Source: Bacillota bacterium (GTDB lineage: Bacteria; Bacillota; Limnochordia; Darwinibacteriales; Darwinibacteriaceae). From it: DNA of 32,566 nt. Below the pieces are notes generated by a model. The model saw only the letters and a program-made list of their open reading frames with translations, was not told the origin of the DNA and made no database searches. The position numbers and the translations under genes were made by a program. The stretch lies in the NCBI GenBank assembly GCA_012799115.1, contig JAAZLY010000061.1, forward strand, positions 1-32,566. The letters are read 5' to 3'. Below, in pieces: positions 1 through 9,532 of this stretch; the stretch's first letter is position 1; the number at the start of each line of letters is the position of its first letter.

Positions 1-1524
<1,524 letters not shown>

Positions 1525-1597
1525 GACTTCAGCAAGTTCAGGAACCAGTTGTTGCAGGGCAACAAGGCTATCCAGAATGACTCACCCACTTTCTCGG

Positions 1598-1633
1598 GAC
1601 ATCCCAGGGCCCGCTGGGGTTTATTTCGTCCCG
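1598..1633 (-). promoter_or_regulatory. Candidate CggR operator
   Basis: Minus strand reads CGGGAC-GAAATA-AACC-CCAG-CGGGCC-CTGGGA-TGTC, fitting the layout CGGGAC-N6-TGTC-N4-CGGGAC-N6-TGTC known for B. subtilis CggR, with exact spacing and 16 of 20 fixed positions matching; upstream of cggR. Confidence 0.7.
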
Positions 1634-1684
1634 CTACAATGCTAAGACTTCTGCTTTTTCACATCGTTCCCTTCTATTTGTTTG

Positions 1685-2611
1685 TTAATACTTGGTATTT
1701 AATTTGTCAAGTTGACGCGCTTTTTCCTGAAGCTGTCTAAAGCGGTAGTTAACGCCAGACTTACTCATCTTAGGAACCATTAAATCCCCGATCTCCTGCA
1801 GTGAAGCGTAGGGATTTTCCAGCCTTACCCTAGCTATTTCTCTTAGCTTCGGAGGCAACTCTTCGAGCCCTATCGCGGCATCAATGATCTGAATATCCTC
1901 CAGTTGATCCATGGCGGCCTTGACCGTCTTGTCCACGTTTGCGGTTTCACAGTTGACGAGGCGATTGACTTGATTGCGCATATCCTTCATCACCCGTACA
2001 TTCTCAAAATGCAAAAGCGCACTATGTGCACCCATCAGATTGAGCATCGTAACGATCTCACCGCCGTCTTTCATATAGATAACCAAAGACCCCTTTCTTT
2101 GGGTTACCCCTGCTTCCAGCCCTAACGACGCCATAATGGCCATGATCTTCTCCACTAGACCGGTAAGTTCAGTGGAGATTTCCAAGTGATATCCCCGCTC
2201 CGGGTTGGTAATCGAACCACTGCTCAAAAAGGTACCTCGCAAATAGGCTCTGCGGCAGCACTTCTTCCGGGGAATGTCTGAATCATCCAAGACGCTTTGT
2301 TCCTTGAAGTCTTGGTAGACTCGTCCTGCCCAAGTGCGCCCCAAAACACGTACGGTGCACATTTGAGCCCTGCGGGAGCGCGACTTGACAACCAGGACCT
2401 GTGTGGGCAAATCCTGATAGAGACCCTTTAGTAGCAGAAGAATCTTCCTCGCGACTAGGGGTGATGAATTGTTGAAGTCCAAGAACTGGTTGCGAGCTCC
2501 CAATAAGAAGCCATCCAACTCGTAGAAAGCACTTAACTCTGCAATGCGACAGCAACGGGCATTTGGAATCACTCGAGCTAGTTCATGGCGAACATCATCT
2601 GAAAAAGTCAT
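1685..2611 (-). CDS. whiA: DNA-binding protein WhiA (DUF199; LAGLIDADG-like + HTH)
   Basis: MTFSDDVRHELARVIPNARCCRIAELSAF... and C-terminal ...LEELPPKLREIARVRLENPYASLQEIGDLMVPKMSKSGVNYRFRQL; start moved to M17 of the ORF, with RBS GGAGGTG before it. Confidence 0.95.
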   Translation of the reverse strand: MTFSDDVRHELARVIPNARCCRIAELSAFYELDGFLLGARNQFLDFNNSSPLVARKILLLLKGLYQDLPTQVLVVKSRSRRAQMCTVRVLGRTWAGRVYQDFKEQSVLDDSDIPRKKCCRRAYLRGTFLSSGSITNPERGYHLEISTELTGLVEKIMAIMASLGLEAGVTQRKGSLVIYMKDGGEIVTMLNLMGAHSALLHFENVRVMKDMRNQVNRLVNCETANVDKTVKAAMDQLEDIQIIDAAIGLEELPPKLREIARVRLENPYASLQEIGDLMVPKMSKSGVNYRFRQLQEKARQLDKLNTKY

Positions 2612-3441
2612 GGAACCCCACCTCCATCTTTCCCTAAAACCCAAACCCTCACACGCCACCCCTGGATTTCAGCCTTGACAATCACAGGAGCGTCGGAATC
2701 GTTCTTGAACTTAAAGTCTGTATAAGGCCAAGCCACAGTCGCGTCAAGCCCATGCTTAATATAACTAGGTGCAATAGAATGGATCCGCCGCTCAACAATC
2801 TCCATTCCAGCTTGGCGAACCGCATTGTAAAGTGTCGTAGACGTCTGGCAGATACCTCCGCCCACCCCAGGAACCACCGCTTCGCCTAGAATAATAGGAG
2901 CGTTACGGTAACCCCTCTCGACCGTTCGCTCCCCTACAACCTCGTTAAACGAAAAGACCTCACCCGGCAGAACAATGGTATTGTTAATGGCTGCTAGAGA
3001 GAGACGAATATTCTGAACACGCGCCGGACTACCCAAGAGGGGAGTAGAAAAGTCCCCCAGGAGATCCGTCAACTCTTCGATATGCTCGGTGCGAAGAAAG
3101 GGTACAACCTCAATGCCAGAAAGTTGCATGCTACTCTTGGCGGGCGCGTTAACTACGCTATCAACGATGGCGTCCAAATCAAAGTAAAGACCGTTCTGAT
3201 GCGGCACAATCTCCCCCGTGGCCTTATCAATCGTAGCATTTTTCGGAGGTCTCATTCTGGCTCGGGCCATCTGTTCTACGATAACTCTCACTTCGTTTTC
3301 GTAATAGTATTCCATAATCTGCTGTTCTAAATAAACCTCCGAGCGTACCCCAAAGAATCTACGGTGTACTGTCCGATAGACTGTAGGAAGGCCAAAACCC
3401 AGAGTAGAAAGAAGTAGCCCCACTGCGATTATTTTACGCAT
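2608..3441 (-). CDS. VanW family protein with N-terminal membrane/signal segment
   Basis: VQNIRLSLAAINNTIVLPGEVFSFNEVVGERTVERGYRNAPIILGEAVVPGVGGGICQTSTTLYNAVRQAGMEIVERRIHS is VanW-typical; hydrophobic N-terminus MRKIIAVGLLLSTLGFG; ATGA overlap with whiA. Confidence 0.9.
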   Translation of the reverse strand: MRKIIAVGLLLSTLGFGLPTVYRTVHRRFFGVRSEVYLEQQIMEYYYENEVRVIVEQMARARMRPPKNATIDKATGEIVPHQNGLYFDLDAIVDSVVNAPAKSSMQLSGIEVVPFLRTEHIEELTDLLGDFSTPLLGSPARVQNIRLSLAAINNTIVLPGEVFSFNEVVGERTVERGYRNAPIILGEAVVPGVGGGICQTSTTLYNAVRQAGMEIVERRIHSIAPSYIKHGLDATVAWPYTDFKFKNDSDAPVIVKAEIQGWRVRVWVLGKDGGGVP

Positions 3442-3496
3442 ACGCACCCCCCTCCCCAATATATGCAGGGGGGAGAAGAAGTAAGACAACAAAACC

Positions 3497-4801
3497 CTAG
3501 CCAGCCCGTTCTCCATTCTTGGGCTTGCTGTAGGCCGTAGCGAGGTGCATAATCTCCCCGGCCAATCGATGACTATCATGGCGCACTAGGTCCTGGTGGT
3601 CCAAGAAGTCGCCTCGATGAACCTTGACTCCCAGCCGAGCCAACCTATCGTGATCCACTCTAACAGGATGGGCCTTTTCCTTGGCATACTTTCTGCTCTG
3701 GCTCTCTGAGATCAGAGCATCATTGACTACAACGTAATCTACAATCTCCCGTGCCGAAGTGTGATTCCTCAGCCCAAGAACATGGTCACTCGCCGTATAT
3801 CCATCGGTCTCTCCTGGCTGTGTCATCACATTGCAGACATAAATGCGCAGGGCACTTGTCGCCTCGAGAGCATCCACGAACCCTGGAATGAGCAAGTTTG
3901 GAATGATGCTCGTATAGAGGCTACCAGGACCAATCACCACCACATCAGCTTCCAAGATGGCTTGGATCGCTTCGGGCAGAGCCTCGGCATCCCTCGGTTC
4001 TAGAAACACCTCTCGGATCTTCTTGTTACCCTGGGGAACGGAGCTCTCACCAAGCATAGTCGTACCATCTTCATACACGGCCCCGAGCCTTACCGACTCT
4101 AAGGTCGAGGGGAGCACCTTTCCTCGCACGGCCAAGACCTTACTAAAGGCGTGAATAGACTCTTCAAAGTCTCCCGTTATATCTGTCATGGCCGCAATGA
4201 ACAGATTACCAAAGCTATGACCTTTTAACCCCTCGCCCCAATTGAAACGGTACTGAAAGAGCTCCTCCATCAAGGGCTCTGTATCGGCCAAAGCCACAAG
4301 TGTGTTGCGGACATCTCCTGGCGGAAGAATGCCCAGATCATCGCGGATCCGACCCGAACTTCCGCCATCATCAGCTACAGTGACAATGGCTGTGATATTC
4401 GAGGTATACTCCTTAAGACCACGGAGCATGGTTGAAAGTCCCGTTCCACCGCCAATGGTGACAATGCGCAATCCCTTCTGCAGATTGCGAGACTTGTAGA
4501 CATGCTCGACAAGGTTGGGAACATCCGAGGGATGGATGGCTCCCACTACAGAGCGAATGCCGTAGCGAATGGCCAGGGCTAGAAAAAGAGCGCCCAAGGC
4601 AATAAGGGATGACCCTAAGAGAAGCGGATTCAGTTCTGAGATCTCGACCCAGGACAAGATCGTCTCTTCATAAAGCGAGAGCAATGGAGTATTCCACAAA
4701 ACAGTCAAACCAGTGGCCATCATGACTACTCCGAACAGCAAAAGAGCCAACCAACGTTTCACACCCATACCAGGGTAAAGCCACTTCATCTTATTATGCA
4801 C
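3497..4801 (-). CDS. yvcK: Gluconeogenesis factor / UDP-GlcNAc-binding protein YvcK, with N-terminal membrane helices
   Basis: LRIVTIGGGTGLSTMLRGLKEYTSNITAIVTVADDGGSSGRIRDDLGILPPGDVRNTLVAL; VVIGPGSLYTSIIPNLL; two hydrophobic segments near the N-terminus; GTG start. Confidence 0.95.
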   Translation of the reverse strand: MHNKMKWLYPGMGVKRWLALLLFGVVMMATGLTVLWNTPLLSLYEETILSWVEISELNPLLLGSSLIALGALFLALAIRYGIRSVVGAIHPSDVPNLVEHVYKSRNLQKGLRIVTIGGGTGLSTMLRGLKEYTSNITAIVTVADDGGSSGRIRDDLGILPPGDVRNTLVALADTEPLMEELFQYRFNWGEGLKGHSFGNLFIAAMTDITGDFEESIHAFSKVLAVRGKVLPSTLESVRLGAVYEDGTTMLGESSVPQGNKKIREVFLEPRDAEALPEAIQAILEADVVVIGPGSLYTSIIPNLLIPGFVDALEATSALRIYVCNVMTQPGETDGYTASDHVLGLRNHTSAREIVDYVVVNDALISESQSRKYAKEKAHPVRVDHDRLARLGVKVHRGDFLDHQDLVRHDSHRLAGEIMHLATAYSKPKNGERAG

Positions 4802-4831
4802 CCAACCACCCCCTTGACCGCGCCCTAGTTT

Positions 4832-5554
4832 CTACAACCTGCTAGCGGCTGCCTGATCCACCACAATCGTCACCGATGGATGTAACTGCAAAACAGAGGC
4901 AGGTACATCAGGCGTCACCGGTCCCTTCACTGCAGCAAGAACCGCGTCCGCTTTACTACCTCCATTGGCCATGAGCACAATACTCTTAGCCTGCATAATA
5001 CTCTTAATTCCCATGGAAATCGCCTTGGTTGGCACCTCTTCAAGGGAAGCAAAGAACCGGGCATTGTCACTGATGGTGCTGGCAGCCAAGTCTACAACTT
5101 GAGTTTCTGAGCCAAAGGGCGTACCAGGCTCATTAAACCCAATGTGGGCGTTGGAACCAATGCCAAGGAGCTGCAGATCAATACCCCCGGTGCTACGGAT
5201 CAACTCGTCATAACGGCGACACTCCGCCTCCAAGTCCGAGGCAACACCGTTTGGAATATGGGTTCGAGTTCGATCTATTCCCACCTTCGAAAAGAAGTTC
5301 TCTTCCATATAATAGCGATAGCTCTGAGGATGATCTCCCGGTAATCCCACATACTCATCAAGGTTAAAGGTAAGCAAGCGACTGAAGTCTTCCCCGTTCT
5401 TGTGGTATTCCCCCAATAATCGATAGACACCAAGGGGAGTGCTCCCAGTAGCTAAACCTAGTACACTGGCCGGTTTCCTACGGATCTGGGCAATGACTAG
5501 TTTGGCTACTTCGTCACTCATACTGTCGAAATTATTCACCACAACAACTCTCAT
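4832..5554 (-). CDS. nagB: Glucosamine-6-phosphate deaminase
   Basis: VLGLATGSTPLGVYRLL, TFNLDEYVGLPGDHPQSYRYYMEENFF, LLGIGSNAHIGFNEPGTPF are NagB signatures. Confidence 0.97.
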   Translation of the reverse strand: MRVVVVNNFDSMSDEVAKLVIAQIRRKPASVLGLATGSTPLGVYRLLGEYHKNGEDFSRLLTFNLDEYVGLPGDHPQSYRYYMEENFFSKVGIDRTRTHIPNGVASDLEAECRRYDELIRSTGGIDLQLLGIGSNAHIGFNEPGTPFGSETQVVDLAASTISDNARFFASLEEVPTKAISMGIKSIMQAKSIVLMANGGSKADAVLAAVKGPVTPDVPASVLQLHPSVTIVVDQAAASRL

Positions 5555-5572
5555 ACGATCTCACACACCTCT

Positions 5573-6757
5573 CTACGACTCTGCACTATATGCAATATGA
5601 CCGGAAATGATTGTCTTTTGGACTTGAAAATCTGGGGTGAGAAGTACAAAATCCGCGCGATTTCCTTCCTGTATCCAGCCCATGTCTTGGAGTCCGATGG
5701 ACTGTGCCGGATTGAGACTGGCCATGCGGAACGCATCTGGAATCGATACACCCACCGTATCAATCATATTCTTGACAGCCCGGAGCATTGTCAAAGTGCT
5801 CCCGGCCAAATTTCCTTCCGCCAGGCGAGCGGCACCTTCTTGTACAAAGATCTTCTGGTCACCTAACATATACTCGCCGTCGGGCAGGCCTGTGGCCTGG
5901 ACTGCATCTGTTATCAAGACGGTTCGTTCCAAACCGACGCTCCGCAGAAGCACCTTGATTGCACCTGGATGAACGTGAACCAAATCGGCGATGAGCTCTG
6001 CCCAGATGCCTGGGGTGGCCAAAACGGCACCAAGTACTCCAGGTTCCCTGTGGTGAAGTCCCCGCATTCCATTATAGGTATGTGTGGCATGGGTGATACC
6101 AGCCTCAAACCCTGCGAGAGCCTCTTCATAGGTTGCATCACTATGTCCGATAGAGACTGTGACACCTCGTTCTTTGAGCCAAGCAATGGCCTCTAGGCTA
6201 CCTGGAATCTCAGGAGCAAGTGTAACCAAACGCAGTTTCTGTCCTAGAATCGTGTAAAGCTCAGCTAATTCATCAAGGTCAGCCCGGCGAATAGCAGGAC
6301 CGTATTGGGCTCCCTTGTATTGCTCGTTGATGTACGGACCCTCGAGGTGAATACCAAGAACCTCAGCTTCACCTAGTCCGCCTTGGTAGCCCGCCACGAG
6401 TTCGGCCACAGCCCTTGTTTTGTCCTTCATTGCCGTCACAGTGCTGGGCAAAAAGGCCACAGTACCAGACTCTGCTAAATAACGGGCTATGGTGCGCATG
6501 GCCTCTTCAGTACCATCCATAAGCTCCAAGCCAGCAGAGCCATGCATATGTACATCAATAAACCCTGGAGCGATGTATCCTCCCTGGGCATCAATGATCT
6601 CGAACACGCCAGGGATTGCTGCTTGCTTAACCTTCTCCCCTTCTTCTTCATTGCCAACATACATAATACGATCACCGATCGTGACGACTGTGCCTCTGGT
6701 AATCAGCTCGTTCGTAATAACGGTGCCATTTGTGATAATCAAATGCTTCTTCCTCAT
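5573..6757 (-). CDS. nagA: N-acetylglucosamine-6-phosphate deacetylase
   Basis: GFIDVHMHGSAG, HLEGPYINEQYKGAQ, IGHSDATYEEA, THTYNGMRGLHHREPGVLG; start moved to M7 (ATG 6757), with GGAGGT about 10 nt upstream. Confidence 0.95.
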   Translation of the reverse strand: MRKKHLIITNGTVITNELITRGTVVTIGDRIMYVGNEEEGEKVKQAAIPGVFEIIDAQGGYIAPGFIDVHMHGSAGLELMDGTEEAMRTIARYLAESGTVAFLPSTVTAMKDKTRAVAELVAGYQGGLGEAEVLGIHLEGPYINEQYKGAQYGPAIRRADLDELAELYTILGQKLRLVTLAPEIPGSLEAIAWLKERGVTVSIGHSDATYEEALAGFEAGITHATHTYNGMRGLHHREPGVLGAVLATPGIWAELIADLVHVHPGAIKVLLRSVGLERTVLITDAVQATGLPDGEYMLGDQKIFVQEGAARLAEGNLAGSTLTMLRAVKNMIDTVGVSIPDAFRMASLNPAQSIGLQDMGWIQEGNRADFVLLTPDFQVQKTIISGHIAYSAES

Positions 6758-6862
6758 TTTCGAAGACACCTCCATAGTGTTGCAATTCTGGCATTTTGCT
6801 TCTTGTTCCTGCCTTGGCTACATCGGTCTACAAAGTTAACCCAGAATAAATACTAATCTTAC

Positions 6863-6892
6863 TTGCATATTCTTGCACATCCATTGTATAAT
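6863..6892 (+). promoter_or_regulatory. Candidate sigma-A-type promoter for the ABC transporter genes
   Basis: TTGCAT (6863-6868) - 18 nt - TATAAT (6887-6892), upstream of the ATG at 6927 in the only divergent intergenic region. Confidence 0.6.
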
Positions 6893-6926
6893 AACACCAA
6901 TACCTATGGGAAGGATGTATTATCCT

Positions 6927-7682
6927 ATGAAAAAAATGTTCGTTCTCGTGCTCGTTATGATGTTGTCTCTTGGTCTATCCACCCTGGCCTCTGCTAACGG
7001 TGTACTGAAAGTTGCTACCGAAGCGGGGTTTATGCCCTTTGAGTACGTGGGTGCCGAGACTGGTGAACTGTTAGGTTTCGATATGGATCTGATCAGGGCA
7101 ATCGGTGAAATCCTAGATCTTGACGTTCAAATCGACAATATTAGTTGGGATGGCCTCATTCCAGCCCTCTTGAATAACAATTATGATGCCGTGATCGCTG
7201 GTGTAACCATTACTCCAGAACGTGAAGAGAACGTCAACTTCTCAGACCCCTATTTCGAATCCGTTTTGACCATTGTAACGAAGGAGAACGTAACTAACAT
7301 AACCACCCTAGATGATCTAGCAGGGAAAATCGGAGCCGTACAAATTAGTACCACAGGAGATTTTACAGCAAGTGATCTCCATGATGAAGGCGGGCTCAAG
7401 GGTGTATCTCGCTTCGATACAGTATCAGACGCCATGCAAGCTGTGATCATTGGAGCAGCTGATGTAGTCATTGTCGATCTCCCCGTGGCCGAAGCCTATC
7501 TGGCAGCAAATCCAGCTGTGCCCCTTAAGTCGGTAGGAGCGGTATCCGCCAATGAGTATTACGGGATCGCCGTCAACAAGAAGAACACCGACTTGCTCGA
7601 GCAAATCAATACAGCCTTGCTAGAACTTAAAGAGAATGGAACGTATAACGAAATCTATCAGAAATGGTTTGGGGCAAACTAG
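6927..7682 (+). CDS. Amino-acid ABC transporter substrate-binding protein (SBP family 3)
   Basis: Signal peptide MKKMFVLVLVMMLSLGLSTLASA; LKVATEAGFMPFEYVGAETGELLGFDMDLIRAIGEIL; VNFSDPYFES. Start chosen at MKKMF. Confidence 0.93.
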   Translation: MKKMFVLVLVMMLSLGLSTLASANGVLKVATEAGFMPFEYVGAETGELLGFDMDLIRAIGEILDLDVQIDNISWDGLIPALLNNNYDAVIAGVTITPEREENVNFSDPYFESVLTIVTKENVTNITTLDDLAGKIGAVQISTTGDFTASDLHDEGGLKGVSRFDTVSDAMQAVIIGAADVVIVDLPVAEAYLAANPAVPLKSVGAVSANEYYGIAVNKKNTDLLEQINTALLELKENGTYNEIYQKWFGAN

Positions 7683-7720
7683 TCTAGTATTCACGGTACG
7701 CCCGAAAGGAGATTTTTAAT

Positions 7721-8377
7721 TTGGACTTTCGCTGGGATCTCGTCTGGAGCTCACTGCCAACACTTTTGACAGGAGCCAAACTTACAGTTCAACTGACTGC
7801 GGTATCGGTCTTCTTTGGCATCATTCTAGGGACCATCGCAGGCATCGCCAGAATCACAAAGGGGCCTGTCAAGGCCCTCTCCGCTGCATATATCGATGTC
7901 ATTCGGGGAACGCCGCTTCTGGTCCAAACCTTCTTGATTTTCTATGGTCTGCCCAGCCTTATTCAGAGGCCGATTCCGGCCTATATGGCGGCGATTATAG
8001 CCCTTAGCATTAACAGCGGCGCCTATGTGGGCGAAATTGTACGTTCAGGCATCCAATCCATTGACCGCGGACAATGGGAGGCTGCAGCCTCCTTAGGCCA
8101 TTCCCGTAGTCAAACGATGGGCTACATCATCTTGCCCCAGGCCTTTCGGAGAATCCTACCTCCCTTGGGCAACGAGTTCATTGCCCTGTTAAAGGACTCC
8201 TCGTTAGTCTCGGTGATTGCCCTTGAAGAGTTGGTTCGTAAAGGACAAATCATTATCGGCCGTACCTTTCGCCCCTTTGAAGTGTGGTTAGCAGTGGCCC
8301 TCATCTACTTTGTGATGACCTTTACTGTATCCCGCTTTGTGAATGTCCTGGAGCGTAGGGTTGCCCCAGAGTCTTAG
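7721..8377 (+). CDS. Amino-acid ABC transporter permease (HisM/GlnP-like)
   Basis: TTG start after AAAGGAG; LPTLLTGAKLTVQLTAVSVFFGIILGTIAGI; VIRGTPLLVQTFLIFYGLP; QWEAAASLGHSRSQTMGYIILPQAFRRILPPLGNEFIALLKDSSLVSVI (EAA motif). Confidence 0.95.
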   Translation: MDFRWDLVWSSLPTLLTGAKLTVQLTAVSVFFGIILGTIAGIARITKGPVKALSAAYIDVIRGTPLLVQTFLIFYGLPSLIQRPIPAYMAAIIALSINSGAYVGEIVRSGIQSIDRGQWEAAASLGHSRSQTMGYIILPQAFRRILPPLGNEFIALLKDSSLVSVIALEELVRKGQIIIGRTFRPFEVWLAVALIYFVMTFTVSRFVNVLERRVAPES

Positions 8378-9132
8378 TATCGTTTCTTACCATTTCGATA
8401 CAAGCGCCAATCGGCCCCCCGTAACACAACATGTAAATTATTGCCAATGATGCGGGAGGCAACACGCATCCCAACCCTCGCCTCAAAGTCGTCTAGTTCG
8501 TAGTTACTCGTAAAGACAGTGGGTTTTGAAGTGGTGAGACGTCCATCGACGATGAGTAACAAGCGTTCTGTCGTCCATGCGGTTTCCCTTTCGCTACCGA
8601 TGTCATCCAAAATCAGAAGATCCGCGGACAGCAGCTCGTCGAGATTGACGCCTCCTGTCCGCATTTTTTCTAGCAAAATCGGCAGACAAGCGAAGGCCAC
8701 AGAGTATTGATCCTTCAGCACGTTAGCAATAGCACAGGCTAAATGTGTCTTGCCTGTCCCAGAAGGACCCATCAATAAGATTCCGCGCCCTTGGGTGAGC
8801 TCAGAAAAACGTTGCGAAAAGACTCGGCAGGTTTCGTAGGCCTCCCGGTTCGTGGCAGCGACTTCAAAATTGTCAAAAGAATGCTTCCTTAGGGCCAGGG
8901 GAATCGGATCCACTCCACCAGTCAATCCCCGGGTCGTTAAAGACTTCTGCGCATATCTCTTTTCAGCACGCTCCTTACGCACACATAGACAGTCTGACAG
9001 CAACCAGTGCCCTTTGGGCATAGATGGTGGCAGTGGAAAGGGGTGACGATAGTACGTTTTCACTCGCACTTCTCCGCAACTCGGGCAAATGGAACCGCCG
9101 AAAAAGGAGCGTCTGAGGCCTCGCTTACTCAT
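8374..9132 (-). CDS. DnaC/DnaI/IstB-like ATPase (probable helicase loader) with N-terminal Zn-ribbon-like cysteines
   Basis: Walker A GILLMGPSGTGKTHLACAIAN, Walker B LLILDDIGSE, sensor FTSNYELDDFEARVGMRVASRIIG; N-terminal CPSCG...CLC. Start taken at MSKRGLRRSFFGG. Confidence 0.85.
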   Translation of the reverse strand: MSKRGLRRSFFGGSICPSCGEVRVKTYYRHPFPLPPSMPKGHWLLSDCLCVRKERAEKRYAQKSLTTRGLTGGVDPIPLALRKHSFDNFEVAATNREAYETCRVFSQRFSELTQGRGILLMGPSGTGKTHLACAIANVLKDQYSVAFACLPILLEKMRTGGVNLDELLSADLLILDDIGSERETAWTTERLLLIVDGRLTTSKPTVFTSNYELDDFEARVGMRVASRIIGNNLHVVLRGADWRLYRNGKKRY

Positions 9133-9532
9133 CCAACCAGGCGAAGAGGCTCCGATCTTGTTTGGACTCCCTATAGGTAAAATCTTCTCTCCGAACCTTC
9201 CTCTTAGTTTCGACACGACCATCCCCCCCTACACTTGCTTGCTCTTGATGAATATCGGACCAGTATGTATAAAAATGCTCGTCCGTTATAATTCCATGAT
9301 TAAGCCAATCTTCAATGATCCGATAGATATAGTTAAAAGAGATTCTCTTATTCTTACCCTGCAGACGACTGCGGCGTTGTTCCTGCACCGCTCGTAAGAT
9401 CGCACAGCCAATGACAAAGGGTGTCATGCCCTCATCATGGGCCGCGCAAAGTTTCTCCTTTTGAGCGCTAGATAAGAGAGCTACTTTCTGTTGATATAAG
9501 GCAAAAACATCCTCCATTTTAGGATCGGCCAC
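9125..9532 (-). CDS. Short DnaD-domain (DnaB_2-like) protein
   Basis: 135 aa with DD2-like ...SFNYIYRIIEDWLNHGIITDEHFYTYW (YxxxIxxxW motif); GTG start with GGAGGTGGCGGC; overlaps the start of the downstream helicase-loader gene. Confidence 0.7.
   Translation of the reverse strand: MADPKMEDVFALYQQKVALLSSAQKEKLCAAHDEGMTPFVIGCAILRAVQEQRRSRLQGKNKRISFNYIYRIIEDWLNHGIITDEHFYTYWSDIHQEQASVGGDGRVETKRKVRREDFTYRESKQDRSLFAWLDE

Noticed and set aside
1682-1710. TTGACA-17-TAACAA as the cggR promoter
   Set aside because: The -35 is a good match and lies upstream of the operator, but the -10 is poor and overlaps the whiA stop; not strong enough to list as a feature.
6841-6860. Possible ArgR box (CCAGAATAAATACTAAT) upstream of the ABC transporter
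   Set aside because: Only a partial match to the consensus in an AT-rich promoter region; chance match is likely.
6776-6862. Possible cre or NagR (dre) operator upstream of nagA
   Set aside because: Looked for TGWNANCGNTNWCA and a GTGGTCTAGACCAC-like dyad; no acceptable match.
8374-9532. Prophage remnant suggested by the dnaD/dnaC-like pair
   Set aside because: No integrase, structural, lysis or repressor genes nearby, and surrounding genes are housekeeping.
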